From Clostridia bacterium (GTDB lineage Bacteria > Bacillota > Clostridia > Christensenellales > CAG-314): a stretch of 9,702 nucleotides of DNA. Of the stretch, positions 1 to 7,477 are shown piece by piece. The first letter of the stretch is position 1; each line of letters opens with the position of its first letter. Below the pieces are notes generated by a model that worked only from the letters and a program-made list of their open reading frames with translations, was not told the DNA's origin and made no database searches. Location of the stretch: NCBI GenBank assembly GCA_017452035.1, contig JAFTNE010000004.1:1-9702 (forward strand), in the 5' to 3' direction. The translations under genes and the position numbers were made by a program.

Positions 1-1
1 G

Positions 2-637
2 CCCAAGTCACTTGAGGCGCGCAAGTTTCTTGAGGCTTGTCAAGTGCCAGTAACTGCCCCAAGTGCCAACACAAGTGGTCGTCCCAGCCCCACAACGTGG
101 CAACGTGTGGAGGAGGACATGTCGGGCAAAATTTCTGCAATACTTTGTGGCGAGACATGCCAAGTGGGTATCGAGTCCACCGTGTTGGATTTGTCCCACG
201 ATGAGCCACTGGTTTTGCGTCCAGGTGTTGTAACGCCCGAGCAAATTGAAAATGTGCTTGGCAAACCTGTAAGGGTGCTAACCAACCCCAAGGAAAAGGT
301 CAACTCCCCCGGTGTCAAATACAAACACTACGCACCCAAAGTGCCAATGGCATTGGATTTAACAGGCGACGTTGACAAACTTTGTAACTACTACGATAAC
401 CTTGCAAGCCAAGGCTACAAACCAGTTTTGCTGGTGGAAGATACAACTGCCTTTGGTAGTCGCAATGTTCATCCCATAGGCGTAACGGACGAGCTCGTTG
501 CGCAAAATCTGTTTGAAAACCTTCGTATTTTGGAACAAAACTATAACTACATTGTTGCAAGCTACACTTCAAAGACGGCATTTGCCGAAAGCATTTTGAA
601 CCGTCTTACACGCTCTGCATCAAACAATATCATTTAG
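2..637 (+). CDS. sua5: Sua5-type threonylcarbamoyl-AMP synthase, 5'-truncated by window edge
   Basis: Makes threonylcarbamoyl-AMP from threonine, bicarbonate and ATP, the first step of t6A37 modification of ANN-decoding tRNAs in the cytoplasm. The frame is open from base 2, so 211 C-terminal residues are visible; the family is roughly 330-350 residues, so about the first third is missing. Seen: the YrdC-domain motif APSANTSGRPSPT (about residues 19-31 of the visible part), then the GIESTVLDL and LRPGVVTP segments that end the catalytic domain. The linker SPGVKYKHYAP and about 100 further residues match the Sua5 C-terminal domain, separating it from short TsaC/YrdC proteins. A GTG at 44 is an internal valine, not a start, because homology continues upstream of it. 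The gene ends 13 bases before rpiB, probably in the same operon. Family assignment is very secure. Confidence 0.95.
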   Translation, partial: PKSLEARKFLEACQVPVTAPSANTSGRPSPTTWQRVEEDMSGKISAILCGETCQVGIESTVLDLSHDEPLVLRPGVVTPEQIENVLGKPVRVLTNPKEKVNSPGVKYKHYAPKVPMALDLTGDVDKLCNYYDNLASQGYKPVLLVEDTTAFGSRNVHPIGVTDELVAQNLFENLRILEQNYNYIVASYTSKTAFAESILNRLTRSASNNII

Positions 638-650
638 CAAGAGGTCAATT

Positions 651-1079
651 ATGAAAATTTCTTTAGCATGCGACCACGGTGGACTACAACTAAAAAATCA
701 CGTATCGGAGTTTTTGCAAGAACACGGCTATCAAGTGGTAGATTTTGGCACTTTCACAACCGAGCGTTGCGACTACCCCGATTTCGCAAAAAAAGCGTCA
801 GAGGCTGTTGCAACTGGTGTGTGCAAGCGTGGTATTGTTATTTGCACAACGGGTATTGGCGTAAGCATTGTAGCAAACAAGGTAAAGGGTGTTCGTTGCG
901 CACTTTGTGTAAATGCCGATATGGCAACGCGCACACGCGCACACAACGATGCCAACATGATAGCTATGGGGCAAATTTACGTAGATAACGACACTGCTGA
1001 CGAAATTGTTACAGCATTTTTGACTACCGATTTTATGGGTGGCAGACACCAAATTCGTGTGGACAAAATTGAGGAGTAA
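651..1079 (+). CDS. rpiB: Ribose-5-phosphate isomerase B (RpiB/LacAB family)
   Basis: Interconverts ribose 5-phosphate and ribulose 5-phosphate in the non-oxidative pentose phosphate pathway. It has 142 residues, typical of RpiB. Seen: N-terminal CDHGG (residues 7-11), the active-site segment ICTTGIGVSIVANK with Cys65 at the position of the catalytic cysteine, the HND segment with His98, and the C-terminal GGRHQIRV (130-137). The usual family motif is CGTG; here it reads CTTG (Gly to Thr at 66), a small departure beside the catalytic base. Other sugar-phosphate isomerases of the LacA/LacB branch are possible, but the HND and GGRHQ segments favour RpiB. The ATG lies just after an AGAGGT ribosome-binding site and 13 bases after the sua5 stop, so the two are probably co-transcribed. 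The terminator at 1179-1209 follows. Confidence 0.93.
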   Translation: MKISLACDHGGLQLKNHVSEFLQEHGYQVVDFGTFTTERCDYPDFAKKASEAVATGVCKRGIVICTTGIGVSIVANKVKGVRCALCVNADMATRTRAHNDANMIAMGQIYVDNDTADEIVTAFLTTDFMGGRHQIRVDKIEE

Positions 1080-1178
1080 CACAGCCGGTGCACTGCGTAC
1101 AAATTGCCTGCCAACTATTGCAATTGTTTCCATATTTACAATTAGTAACATCACAAAAAAATTAATATTTTCATAGCA

Positions 1179-1209
1179 AAAAGGACTTATCTCAACGGTA
1201 AGTCCTTTT
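1179..1209. terminator. Bidirectional intrinsic terminator between rpiB and the CotH-family gene
   Basis: A perfect 11-bp stem (1179-1189 pairing with 1199-1209, core AAGGACTTA/TAAGTCCTT) with a 9-base loop. On the plus strand it is followed by a T-rich stretch ending in a T7 run near 1221-1227. On the minus strand the stem runs into TTTTTGC. It lies between two convergent genes (rpiB stop at 1079, CotH-family stop at 1244), as expected of a shared terminator. The roughly 100 bases between rpiB and this stem show no further gene. Confidence 0.85.
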
Positions 1210-1243
1210 GTATTAGTATATTTTTTTGACAAGTATCAAAAAA

Positions 1244-2779
1244 TTAATCAATTGCACTTTGTGCTGTGGCACGTTTGGTATTGATGTAGTTTTGTACAGT
1301 TGTACCATCAAAACGAGCAAGTCTGTTGCAGTCCACGTCAGTTAGAGTGTTTTTCAAAACGGATGATGGCTCAATGAGGCCTTGGTAACTGGACCAAAAT
1401 GCATCCAAAAGTGTTTTGTAGTACTCGTAGGTAAAGTACTCTCCTTGCAAAATTTCGTCAATTTTGTCCTTTAACAGTTGGTTGTAGTAGGGGCTACCAC
1501 CCTTCAAAAAGGTTTTGCGATACAGTGGGTTTTGACAGTTTCCAAGCGCCCCTCGTACGTCATTTGGTTTGATATACTCCGTTTTTACGTCATTGTTGTT
1601 CCAAGTGTTGCCCAAACTCCAGTCGTAGTCGTACACGCCAAAAATTGCCAAGCCATTTGGAGCAAAGTAGGTGTAGTAGTTATTGTAGTTGTTGCGAATA
1701 CAGTCGGGGTTTCCAAGTAGGTAGTTTACTGCCTCCAATTGGGCAAAGTAGTTCATTGGTATAACCGTTTCTACTTTGGTAAGGAAATCTTCGTCACTAA
1801 CGTCCAATTCGTTTACAAACTGGATAAAGTCACGCAAACGGTGGTGGTCGGAGTAGCCCTCTTCGTCAGGGTCGTTGTTGGTTTTTAGGTCGTAAGTGGG
1901 CGTCCAAGATGGGTTTTCAATGCCGTAGTTTTCAAACTTGGTCATATCAGCAGGCGCACCTTGGTACAAGCATTTGTACAGGTCACCCCCTTGACTATCG
2001 CTATCAAAGTATCGATTGATAAACTCTTCGTCAATGGTTTCGTAAAGTGTGCCCATACCGATGTTTTCCATACTGCCATTTTGCGTGATGGCCATGTTGG
2101 TCCAAGTAACGTGTGGGTTCATGATGCCGTATTGCCACAGCAGGCGTGATGCAAACACTTCGCGAGTGTAACTGAGGTCGTAGCTTTTGTTCCACTTGAC
2201 GTACAATTTTTCCATTGTGGCAAAGGTGCGAGCCTTTCTTTCTTTGCGCAAAGCCTTGCCTTCGGGTGTGTCTTTGTGCCAGTCGTGGTAGATGTCTGTA
2301 CCCTCGTACTCGTCGCCGTCAAAGGTTTCGGTAAACTTAAAACGGAAGTTCACCAGTGCGTACATAATGCCATTTTCGTTGCAAAACGCGCGCTTGGATG
2401 TATTTCCGTGCATACGGATGCCTACCTCTTCAAAGTAGTAGCTTTTGTCATTTACAACAATGGTAAGGTTACACTTGCGATAGGTTTCCAGTAGTTGTGG
2501 GTTTTCGTGCCTATGGTCAAATGCATCGCTCATGGCGTACAACTCTGATGGCTCAATATCTATTTGGAAGGATATTCGCGTATCATTTTGCCACAAAGTT
2601 TGGTACAATGTTGTTTCTTTGGCTGAAAAGTCTTGGTAGAAATCGTTGTTTGCGCCAAATTCTTTCAAAAAAACGTTGTCTGTTGGTTGACGTGACATGT
2701 CTGGTGGATCGGTTGGTTGGCAACCACAAAATGTCGCCAAAAGCACCACGCACAGTGATATAAGTAGTAGTTTTTTCAT
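1244..2779 (-). CDS. CotH-kinase-family lipoprotein
   Basis: CotH-family proteins have an atypical protein-kinase-like fold; B. subtilis CotH phosphorylates spore-coat proteins. This one is 511 residues and probably surface-anchored: MKK, a hydrophobic run (4-18) and a lipobox FCGC with Cys20 as the lipidation site. Seen: GIRMHGNTSKR (120-130), matching the family's RxxGNSS-type motif; MGTLYETIDEEFINRYF (242-258), matching the conserved Y-x-L-x-E-x-hydrophobic-D segment; NPDCIRNNYNNYY (357-369), at the place of the D-R-x-x-N motif; and YDYDWSLGN (383-391), supplying the probable metal-binding aspartates. The ATG at 2779 is chosen over one at 2863 because it has GGGGAAA upstream, gives a signal peptide, and because the promoter occupies 2835-2863. 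It stands alone between convergent rpiB and divergent dnaG. Its substrate is unknown; a spore role is not shown, and many CotH-like lipoproteins are extracellular. Confidence 0.88.
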   Translation of the reverse strand: MKKLLLISLCVVLLATFCGCQPTDPPDMSRQPTDNVFLKEFGANNDFYQDFSAKETTLYQTLWQNDTRISFQIDIEPSELYAMSDAFDHRHENPQLLETYRKCNLTIVVNDKSYYFEEVGIRMHGNTSKRAFCNENGIMYALVNFRFKFTETFDGDEYEGTDIYHDWHKDTPEGKALRKERKARTFATMEKLYVKWNKSYDLSYTREVFASRLLWQYGIMNPHVTWTNMAITQNGSMENIGMGTLYETIDEEFINRYFDSDSQGGDLYKCLYQGAPADMTKFENYGIENPSWTPTYDLKTNNDPDEEGYSDHHRLRDFIQFVNELDVSDEDFLTKVETVIPMNYFAQLEAVNYLLGNPDCIRNNYNNYYTYFAPNGLAIFGVYDYDWSLGNTWNNNDVKTEYIKPNDVRGALGNCQNPLYRKTFLKGGSPYYNQLLKDKIDEILQGEYFTYEYYKTLLDAFWSSYQGLIEPSSVLKNTLTDVDCNRLARFDGTTVQNYINTKRATAQSAID

Positions 2780-2834
2780 GTATTTTTCCCCATTTATTTG
2801 TTGTATCTGGTGATTTACCCACCAGTACCATACC

Positions 2835-2863
2835 ATTATACCAAAAATTGAACAGTAAATCAA
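2835..2863 (-). promoter_or_regulatory. Sigma-A-type promoter of the CotH-family lipoprotein gene
   Basis: Reading the minus strand: TTGATT (-35, at 2863-2858), a 17-base spacer, then TATAAT (-10, at 2840-2835) preceded by TGG, giving an extended -10. The expected start of transcription is near 2828, leaving a leader of about 50 bases before the ATG at 2779. The position rules out the in-frame upstream ATG at 2863 as the real start. Confidence 0.8.
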
Positions 2864-2900
2864 GTGGTAAAAATTAGATATATTCTTGTGGACTGTTCAA
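2848..2900. repeat. 9-bp inverted repeat in the divergent intergenic region
   Basis: TTGAACAGT (2848-2856) and its exact reverse complement ACTGTTCAA (2892-2900) are separated by 35 bases, centre to centre 44 bases. The left arm lies inside the spacer of the CotH-family promoter. It could be a paired operator controlling the minus-strand gene; no regulator is identified, and chance in AT-rich DNA is not excluded. Confidence 0.45.
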
Positions 2901-2932
2901 AAACCATTTTTTATCGTTAAATTAGATATATA
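2871..2932 (+). repeat. Direct repeat AAATTAGATATAT, two copies
   Basis: Copies lie at 2871-2883 and 2919-2931, 48 bases apart, in the AT-rich region between the divergent CotH-family and dnaG genes. The second copy runs into TATAAT at 2931-2936, a possible dnaG-operon -10 box without a convincing -35 element. The function is unknown. Confidence 0.5.
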
Positions 2933-2936
2933 TAAT
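2931..2936 (+). promoter_or_regulatory. Possible -10 box for the dnaG operon
   Basis: An exact TATAAT with only a weak T-rich match (3 of 6) at the -35 position. If used, transcription would start near 2943, giving a leader of about 190 bases before the dnaG ATG at 3134. A perfect TTGACA at 2980-2985 lacks a -10 partner at 16-18 bases. The real promoter is therefore uncertain, and the operon may be driven by another site or sigma factor. Confidence 0.35.
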
Positions 2937-3133
2937 ATTAAAAATAATTCAAAAAAGTTAACTTTTTTAGGGGAGTTTTTTGACAACTGTCGAAATTGTT
3001 AGTGAGAAAGGAAAAATACGCTTTTTTTGAGACTTTTTGCCTACTTTTTGGCACATTTTCTCGCAAAACTTTGTGGTTTGCCCTTTATCAAAGGGTGGGC
3101 CGATTTTTTCTTTTTACAACTACGGAGGGTAAT
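2937..3133 (+). promoter_or_regulatory. dnaG leader region with palindrome and hairpin
   Basis: No gene is supported here. It holds an 18-base perfect palindrome (2951-2968, A6-GTTAAC-T6) and a 6-bp hairpin CCCTTT-ATC-AAAGGG (3081-3095). The hairpin is followed 8 bases later by a T6-C-T5 run (3104-3115), which resembles a weak terminator or attenuator ahead of dnaG. The dnaG ribosome-binding site GGAGGGT lies at 3124-3130. The in-frame TTG at 2996 has no ribosome-binding site, and the peptide it would add is not primase-like. Confidence 0.4.
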
Positions 3134-4906
3134 ATGGCTGATTACAAAAGTTTCATACAGCAAGTAAAACAAGCTAACGATATCGTTGATGTTATCGGCT
3201 CATATATCGAACTAAGGCAACGTGGCTCAAACTATCAAGCGCGCTGTCCTTTCCATGGCGAAAAAACCCCCAGTTTCAACGTAAACCGTAGCATGCAAAT
3301 TTTCAAGTGCTTTGGTTGTGGCGAAAGTGGCGACGTCATCACCTTTGTGGAAAAGTTCGAGTCCTGCTCCACCTGGGAGGCTGTGGAAATTTTGGCGCGT
3401 AGGGCAAACATCCCCATGCCCGAAACACCCCAGCAACGTGAGGACAAGCAGTTCAGTCAACGCAAAAAGCAACGGGAACTGCACCTGGAAATTTGCCGAG
3501 AAACTGCCGTTTTCTACTTTAAGAATTATCGTTCAGCAGTTGGCGCAAAGGCTCGTAGTTATTTTGAAGGTCGTGGGTTCTCCGTTGACACTGCCAAAAA
3601 GTTTGGCATTGGCTACTCGCCCGATAGCTATTCGTTGCCACAACACCTCAAATCGTTGGGCTTTGACGAAGAAGAGTGCATCAAGGCAGGTGTTATTCAA
3701 CGTACGTCAAAGGGCAAAGTTATCGATGCTCTTGGTCGTAGGCTTATAGTTCCAATATTCAACATGCAAGGCAAGGTTATCGCCTTTGGTGGTAGGGCAC
3801 TTGACGAGCAAGACCTAAACTATGGCAAGTACAAAAATACCAGCGATACACCTTTGTTTACCAAAAAGAACAACCTGTTTAATCTCAACATTGCCAAGGA
3901 ACAAAAACAGCAATCTGCTTTGAAACACCTTGTGGTGGTGGAGGGCTACATGGACGTAATTGCCATGTACCAAGCAGGGTTCAAAACTGCCGTTGCCAGC
4001 ATGGGTACAAGCCTAACTGTCGAGCAAGCGCGTTGGCTATCTCGGTTGAGTGACACAGTGTACATCTGCTATGACGGTGATGCTGCCGGTCAAAAGGCAA
4101 CAGTGCGTGGACTGGATATCTTGGACGAGGCTGGTTTGGAAGTAAAGGTAATGAGTATCCCCAACAACCAAGACCCCGACGAGTACATCAAAGCGCATGG
4201 TAGTGATGCATTTTTGAAACTTATCGAGCAGGCAATGCCATTGCCCGACTACAAAATTCAACTGCTTGACAAAGCCTTTGATATTGCCAGTCCCGACCCA
4301 ACAGTGCGCAACAACGCAATGCCCAAGTACGTAAAGGGTGCAATTACAATGCTCAAACAGTTGGATGAAACACGTCAACGTCAGTACATAACGGTGTTAT
4401 CAGCAAAAACTGGCTACTCGCAGGATTACTTTTTGCGTAAGATTGCCGAAAAGAGTACCGATACCCAAACGGACGAACTGCCATCCACTGGTATTGCATC
4501 CTCTCCCGAAACAAAGGCAAAGTTCTTTGTGGCAAGTTGTTTATTGCACAGTCAGGACTACGCATCTCTGGACGAAAAGCCTCGTTGCGACACCCTGTTT
4601 TTGTCCAACCTGTACAACTATTTGTTTGAGTGCAAACTCAAAGGGGAAAAGCCCCTTGTGGACATGCTGTACACCGTTTGCCCCAATGGCACAGCTGACG
4701 AGTATTCACAAATCATCAACGTAGATTTCTCCCCCAAACGCTATCAAAAAAACGTTCAGTACTTTGAAGAGTGCAAGCGTGTAATTTTGGTAGAAGAACT
4801 ACAAAAGCAAAAAAATCAAATTTTGGCACAAATAAAAAAAGACCCAACAAATGCAGAACTTTTGCAAAAACTTGCAGAAATCTCGGCAAAAATTACTTCA
4901 ATTTAA
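3134..4906 (+). CDS. dnaG: DNA primase DnaG
   Basis: Synthesises RNA primers for replication and is recruited to the fork by the DnaB-type helicase. It has 590 residues, normal for the family. Seen: an N-terminal CHC2 zinc finger with ligands Cys38, His41, Cys59 and Cys62. The RNA-polymerase basal region follows (IAFGGRAL at 216-223; KYKNTSDTPLF at 232-242). The TOPRIM domain has the catalytic Glu in VEGYMDV (Glu270) and the metal-binding pair in YDGDAAG (Asp314, Asp316). The weakly conserved C-terminal third (about 430-590) is at the helicase-binding position and ends in a charged helical stretch. The start at 3134 is set by GGAGGGT six bases or so upstream and by the family's usual N-terminus; an in-frame TTG at 2996 is rejected. 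It is the first gene of the dnaG-sigA-trmK-DUF164 operon, 15 bases ahead of sigA. Confidence 0.97.
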   Translation: MADYKSFIQQVKQANDIVDVIGSYIELRQRGSNYQARCPFHGEKTPSFNVNRSMQIFKCFGCGESGDVITFVEKFESCSTWEAVEILARRANIPMPETPQQREDKQFSQRKKQRELHLEICRETAVFYFKNYRSAVGAKARSYFEGRGFSVDTAKKFGIGYSPDSYSLPQHLKSLGFDEEECIKAGVIQRTSKGKVIDALGRRLIVPIFNMQGKVIAFGGRALDEQDLNYGKYKNTSDTPLFTKKNNLFNLNIAKEQKQQSALKHLVVVEGYMDVIAMYQAGFKTAVASMGTSLTVEQARWLSRLSDTVYICYDGDAAGQKATVRGLDILDEAGLEVKVMSIPNNQDPDEYIKAHGSDAFLKLIEQAMPLPDYKIQLLDKAFDIASPDPTVRNNAMPKYVKGAITMLKQLDETRQRQYITVLSAKTGYSQDYFLRKIAEKSTDTQTDELPSTGIASSPETKAKFFVASCLLHSQDYASLDEKPRCDTLFLSNLYNYLFECKLKGEKPLVDMLYTVCPNGTADEYSQIINVDFSPKRYQKNVQYFEECKRVILVEELQKQKNQILAQIKKDPTNAELLQKLAEISAKITSI

Positions 4907-4921
4907 AAAGGAAGGTACACA

Positions 4922-5971
4922 ATGGAACTTACACAAGATTTTTTGAAAGGTATCTTGGAAGATATCAAACAAACAGGCACAACAAAAATTACATTTGACG
5001 AGTTGGAAACCAAGTTGGAAAAACTTGACCTCAACGCCGATCAAAACGCCGAAATTTACAAATACTTGGAAACAAACGGTATCACAATTGTGGATACGTT
5101 AGACAAAGATAACTCTGCTTTGTACAAGTCCATTGGTGACGTTTCCGTTGACGACCCAGTAAAAATGTACCTTCGCGATATCGGTAAAGTACCCCTTTTG
5201 ACGGGTGACGAAGAAATTGAAATTGCCAAGCGCATTTTGGAAGGTGACGAAGAGGCAAAACGTAAACTTTGCGAAACAAACCTTCGCTTGGTTGTAAGCA
5301 TTGCAAAACGTTACATTGGCCGTGGTATGCTGTTTTTGGATTTGATTCAAGAAGGTAACGTAGGTCTTATGAAGGCAGTAGAAAAGTTCGACTACACCAA
5401 GGGCTTTAAGTTCTCTACATATGCAACTTGGTGGATTCGTCAAGCTATCACACGTGCCATTGCCGACCAAGCTCGTACAATTCGTATTCCTGTACATATG
5501 GTAGAAACAATCAACCGTCAAGTACGCGCTCAACGTGCCCTGCTTCAAGAGTTGGGACGCGAACCCACCCCCGAAGAAATTGCCGACTACATGGGTATCA
5601 CACCAGAAAAGGTAATTGAAATTCAAAAGATTGCCCAAGACCCAGTATCTTTGGAAACACCAATTGGCGAAGAAGAAGACTCTCACCTTGTGGACTTTAT
5701 CGAAGATACAAAAACCATTGCCCCTGGCGACATGGCAGCGCAATCTATGCTACACGAACAACTTGTCGCAACGTTGCACAAGCTTACCCCTCGTGAAGAA
5801 AAGGTAATTCGCCTAAGATACGGTCTTGATGATGGCAAACAACGCACCTTGGAAGAAGTAGGCAAAGTGTTCAACGTTACCCGTGAACGTATTCGCCAAA
5901 TCGAGGCAAAAGCACTTCGCAAACTTCGCAACCCAACTCGTAGCAAAAAATTGCGCGACTATCTCGACTAA
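4922..5971 (+). CDS. rpoD: Primary sigma factor RpoD/SigA
   Basis: Housekeeping sigma-70 subunit that directs RNA polymerase to TTGACA/TATAAT promoters. It has 349 residues, the compact Gram-positive form with a short region 1.1. Seen: region 1.2 (about 78-110, [16 protein letters not shown]). Region 2 (about 115-185) contains [18 protein letters not shown] (core binding) and ATWWIRQAI (-10 recognition and melting). Region 3 spans about 195-270, with [10 protein letters not shown]. Region 4 (about 285-345) has the -35-binding helix-turn-helix ending in [18 protein letters not shown]. An AAGGAAGG ribosome-binding site precedes the ATG, 15 bases after dnaG, and trmK follows after one base; this is the classical Firmicutes macromolecular-synthesis order. 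Codon use is highly biased: 24 of 25 Arg codons are CGT or CGC, as in a highly expressed gene. Confidence 0.98.
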   Translation: MELTQDFLKGILEDIKQTGTTKITFDELETKLEKLDLNADQNAEIYKYLETNGITIVDTLDKDNSALYKSIGDVSVDDPVKMYLRDIGKVPLLTGDEEIEIAKRILEGDEEAKRKLCETNLRLVVSIAKRYIGRGMLFLDLIQEGNVGLMKAVEKFDYTKGFKFSTYATWWIRQAITRAIADQARTIRIPVHMVETINRQVRAQRALLQELGREPTPEEIADYMGITPEKVIEIQKIAQDPVSLETPIGEEEDSHLVDFIEDTKTIAPGDMAAQSMLHEQLVATLHKLTPREEKVIRLRYGLDDGKQRTLEEVGKVFNVTRERIRQIEAKALRKLRNPTRSKKLRDYLD

Positions 5972-5972
5972 A

Positions 5973-6617
5973 ATGACGCTACGACTACAAAAAATAGTGC
6001 AAGCAATACCCACCGTTACAACACTTTGTGACGTTGGTTGCGACCACGGCTACATTGGTATGGGCGCATGGCAACAGGGCAAGGCGCAAAAGGTCATTTT
6101 TATGGATATCTCTGCCCCAAGCCTTGCCAAAGCGCAAAACAACTGTACAAATGCGCAAATGCCCAACTGTCAATTTATTTGCCAGGATGGCATCAAGGAC
6201 GTTTTGTGCGACTGCGCAGTTATTGCTGGCATGGGAGGGCTGGAAACAATTTCCATCTTGCAAAACACAAAGCAATTGCCACAGTTTTTGGTGTTGCAAC
6301 CTATGCGCAACCAGGTGGACGTGCGAAAGTATCTGCTTGAACACAACTACTACATTACACTTGACACCAAGTTTTGTGACGTCAAGTACTACGATTTGAT
6401 TGTTGCCAAAAGGTCAAGCAAACCAATGCAACTAACACATTTGCAGTTGCAATTCGGTGTTACAAACCTTGCAAGTCCTTCGCAAGATTTTGTACAGTAC
6501 CTTTTGACGGAAAAACAAAAATACACCCAAATACTAACCCAATGCAGGGATGAGGTGGTGGAGGACAAACTGTCCAACATCAACCTTGCCCTTGAACATA
6601 TAGGAGGAACACAATGA
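5973..6617 (+). CDS. trmK: tRNA (adenine(22)-N(1))-methyltransferase TrmK
   Basis: Transfers a methyl group from S-adenosylmethionine to N1 of A22 in the D-loop region of tRNA. It has 214 residues. Seen: the SAM-binding motif LCDVGCDHGYIG (18-29), an acidic strand end FMDIS (43-47), AGMGG (85-89) and LQPMRN (108-113), all in the TrmK order; the last third is a charged helical region as in the family. The start at 5973 leaves one base after the sigA stop and has no clear ribosome-binding site of its own, so translation is probably coupled to sigA. An upstream in-frame start would lie inside sigA and add nothing resembling the family. Its stop overlaps the next gene by ATGA. The Nif3-like gene that commonly follows trmK in Firmicutes is not here. 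Confidence 0.93.
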   Translation: MTLRLQKIVQAIPTVTTLCDVGCDHGYIGMGAWQQGKAQKVIFMDISAPSLAKAQNNCTNAQMPNCQFICQDGIKDVLCDCAVIAGMGGLETISILQNTKQLPQFLVLQPMRNQVDVRKYLLEHNYYITLDTKFCDVKYYDLIVAKRSSKPMQLTHLQLQFGVTNLASPSQDFVQYLLTEKQKYTQILTQCRDEVVEDKLSNINLALEHIGGTQ

Positions 6618-7324
6618 TTCAACAACAAATGTTAGAGTATCAAAAGATTGACGGCGAACTAAACCGTATCGAACGCGACTTGCGCAAGAGCGAGGCTTAC
6701 CAAAACCTTCGCAAATACAAGACACTTCGTCAAGACTACGAAGACACTTTGAACAAACTTGACGCCAAAGCAAGCGACCTCAAAAACAAGCTTACACAAG
6801 CAAAACAAGCAGTTGCAAAAATCAACGCTGTAATTGAAGAACTTACCAACGAAATGACTCACGTAGAAAGCAGTGACGAGCTCAAATATATGAGCAAAAA
6901 GTTGGACGAACAACTCAAACTTCTTTCTCAAGTGGAAGGGGAAATCCGTGACGTACTTCGCGAAGGGGAAGAAATTTCCAAAAAGTTTGAGGAAATCAAC
7001 TCCAAGCTTGTTGCCATTGCCAAAGCTTACAAGTCAGCAAGTGAAGAGTTTGAGGCTCAAAAGGAATCTATCAATCCACGCGTAAAGGAACTAAGAGAAA
7101 AGTTGGATGCGCTCAAACCACAATTGGACAAAAAGTTGTTTGAAATGTACGAGCGTATTTCTGCTGGCAAGGTATTCCCAGTGTTTGTGCCACTTAGTGA
7201 CGGAAATCGTTGTGGTGGTTGCCGTATGGACATGCCTCTTGGCGTTGTTGAGTCGGAAATGCAAAAGCACGGTGGAATTATGCGTTGCGAACACTGTGGA
7301 CGCATTATGTACAAAGCTGACTAA
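6614..7324 (+). CDS. Coiled-coil C4 zinc-ribbon protein (DUF164 family)
   Basis: It has 236 residues and matches the DUF164/C4-type zinc-ribbon family (relatives include Helicobacter HP0958/FlgZ and Chlamydia CdsZ). The family is thought to act as a small adaptor or chaperone, but its role in Gram-positives is not established. Seen: residues 1-180 are almost entirely charged helix with heptad character, a long antiparallel coiled-coil hairpin. The C-terminal zinc ribbon has Cys200-x2-Cys203 and Cys225-x2-Cys228 (RCGGC and CEHCG). The ATG overlaps the trmK stop (ATGA) and is preceded by AGGAGG, so it is the last gene of the dnaG operon and ends before the terminator at 7361-7394. The presence in a sigma factor/tRNA modification operon is typical of Clostridia and suggests a housekeeping role. 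Confidence 0.88.
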   Translation: MIQQQMLEYQKIDGELNRIERDLRKSEAYQNLRKYKTLRQDYEDTLNKLDAKASDLKNKLTQAKQAVAKINAVIEELTNEMTHVESSDELKYMSKKLDEQLKLLSQVEGEIRDVLREGEEISKKFEEINSKLVAIAKAYKSASEEFEAQKESINPRVKELREKLDALKPQLDKKLFEMYERISAGKVFPVFVPLSDGNRCGGCRMDMPLGVVESEMQKHGGIMRCEHCGRIMYKAD

Positions 7325-7360
7325 TTTTGCACCAGCATTACTAACAGTCTAAACTATTTC

Positions 7361-7394
7361 AAAAGGGCTAACGATAACCTCGTTGGCTTTTTTT
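7361..7394 (+). terminator. Intrinsic terminator of the dnaG-sigA-trmK-DUF164 operon
   Basis: The stem GCTAACGA (7367-7374) pairs with TCGTTGGC (7380-7387), with one T-G wobble and a 5-base loop, and is followed by T7 (7388-7394). Upstream AAAAGG can extend the stem against the T run. It lies 37 bases after the DUF164 stop. It marks the end of the housekeeping part of the window. Confidence 0.85.
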
Positions 7395-7423
7395 ATGTAA
7401 TAATCAAAAAAAAGAAAAAATTC

Positions 7424-7438
7424 TTGCCAATTTGGCAA
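7424..7438. promoter_or_regulatory. Candidate operator 1 (palindrome) upstream of the HTH promoter
   Basis: A perfect palindrome TTGCCAA-T-TTGGCAA ends six bases before the -35 box of the HTH gene. A related site (11 of 15 positions identical) lies at 7478-7492, over the expected transcription start. This placement fits autoregulation by the HTH protein. Alternatively, because T5 follows, it could fold as a weak terminator hairpin with five pairs. Confidence 0.5.
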
Positions 7439-7444
7439 TTTTTA

Positions 7445-7473
7445 TTGACAGATTAATTATGATATGCTATTAT
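7445..7473 (+). promoter_or_regulatory. Sigma-A-type promoter of the HTH-ImmA operon
   Basis: A perfect TTGACA (7445-7450), a 17-base spacer and TATTAT (7468-7473, 5 of 6). Transcription would start near 7480, about 25 bases before the ATG at 7505. It is flanked by the two palindrome-like sites at 7424-7438 and 7478-7492. Confidence 0.8.
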
Positions 7474-7477
7474 AGTA

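Noticed and set aside
2780..2863. Upstream ATG for the CotH-family lipoprotein
   Set aside because: It lies on the -35 box of the gene's promoter, so it would not be transcribed, and it would bury the lipoprotein signal peptide.
2980..2985. Perfect TTGACA as -35 box for dnaG
   Set aside because: There is no acceptable -10 box 16-18 bases downstream (the sequence there is GTGAGAAAG), so it is not called a promoter.
2996..3133. In-frame TTG extension of DnaG by 46 residues
   Set aside because: It has no ribosome-binding site and unusual aromatic-rich composition; the ATG at 3134 has GGAGGGT and gives the family's normal N-terminus.
5099..5743. Long open frame on the minus strand opposite sigA (214 codons)
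   Set aside because: It is a shadow of the highly biased sigA coding sequence, without a ribosome-binding site or any recognisable domain.
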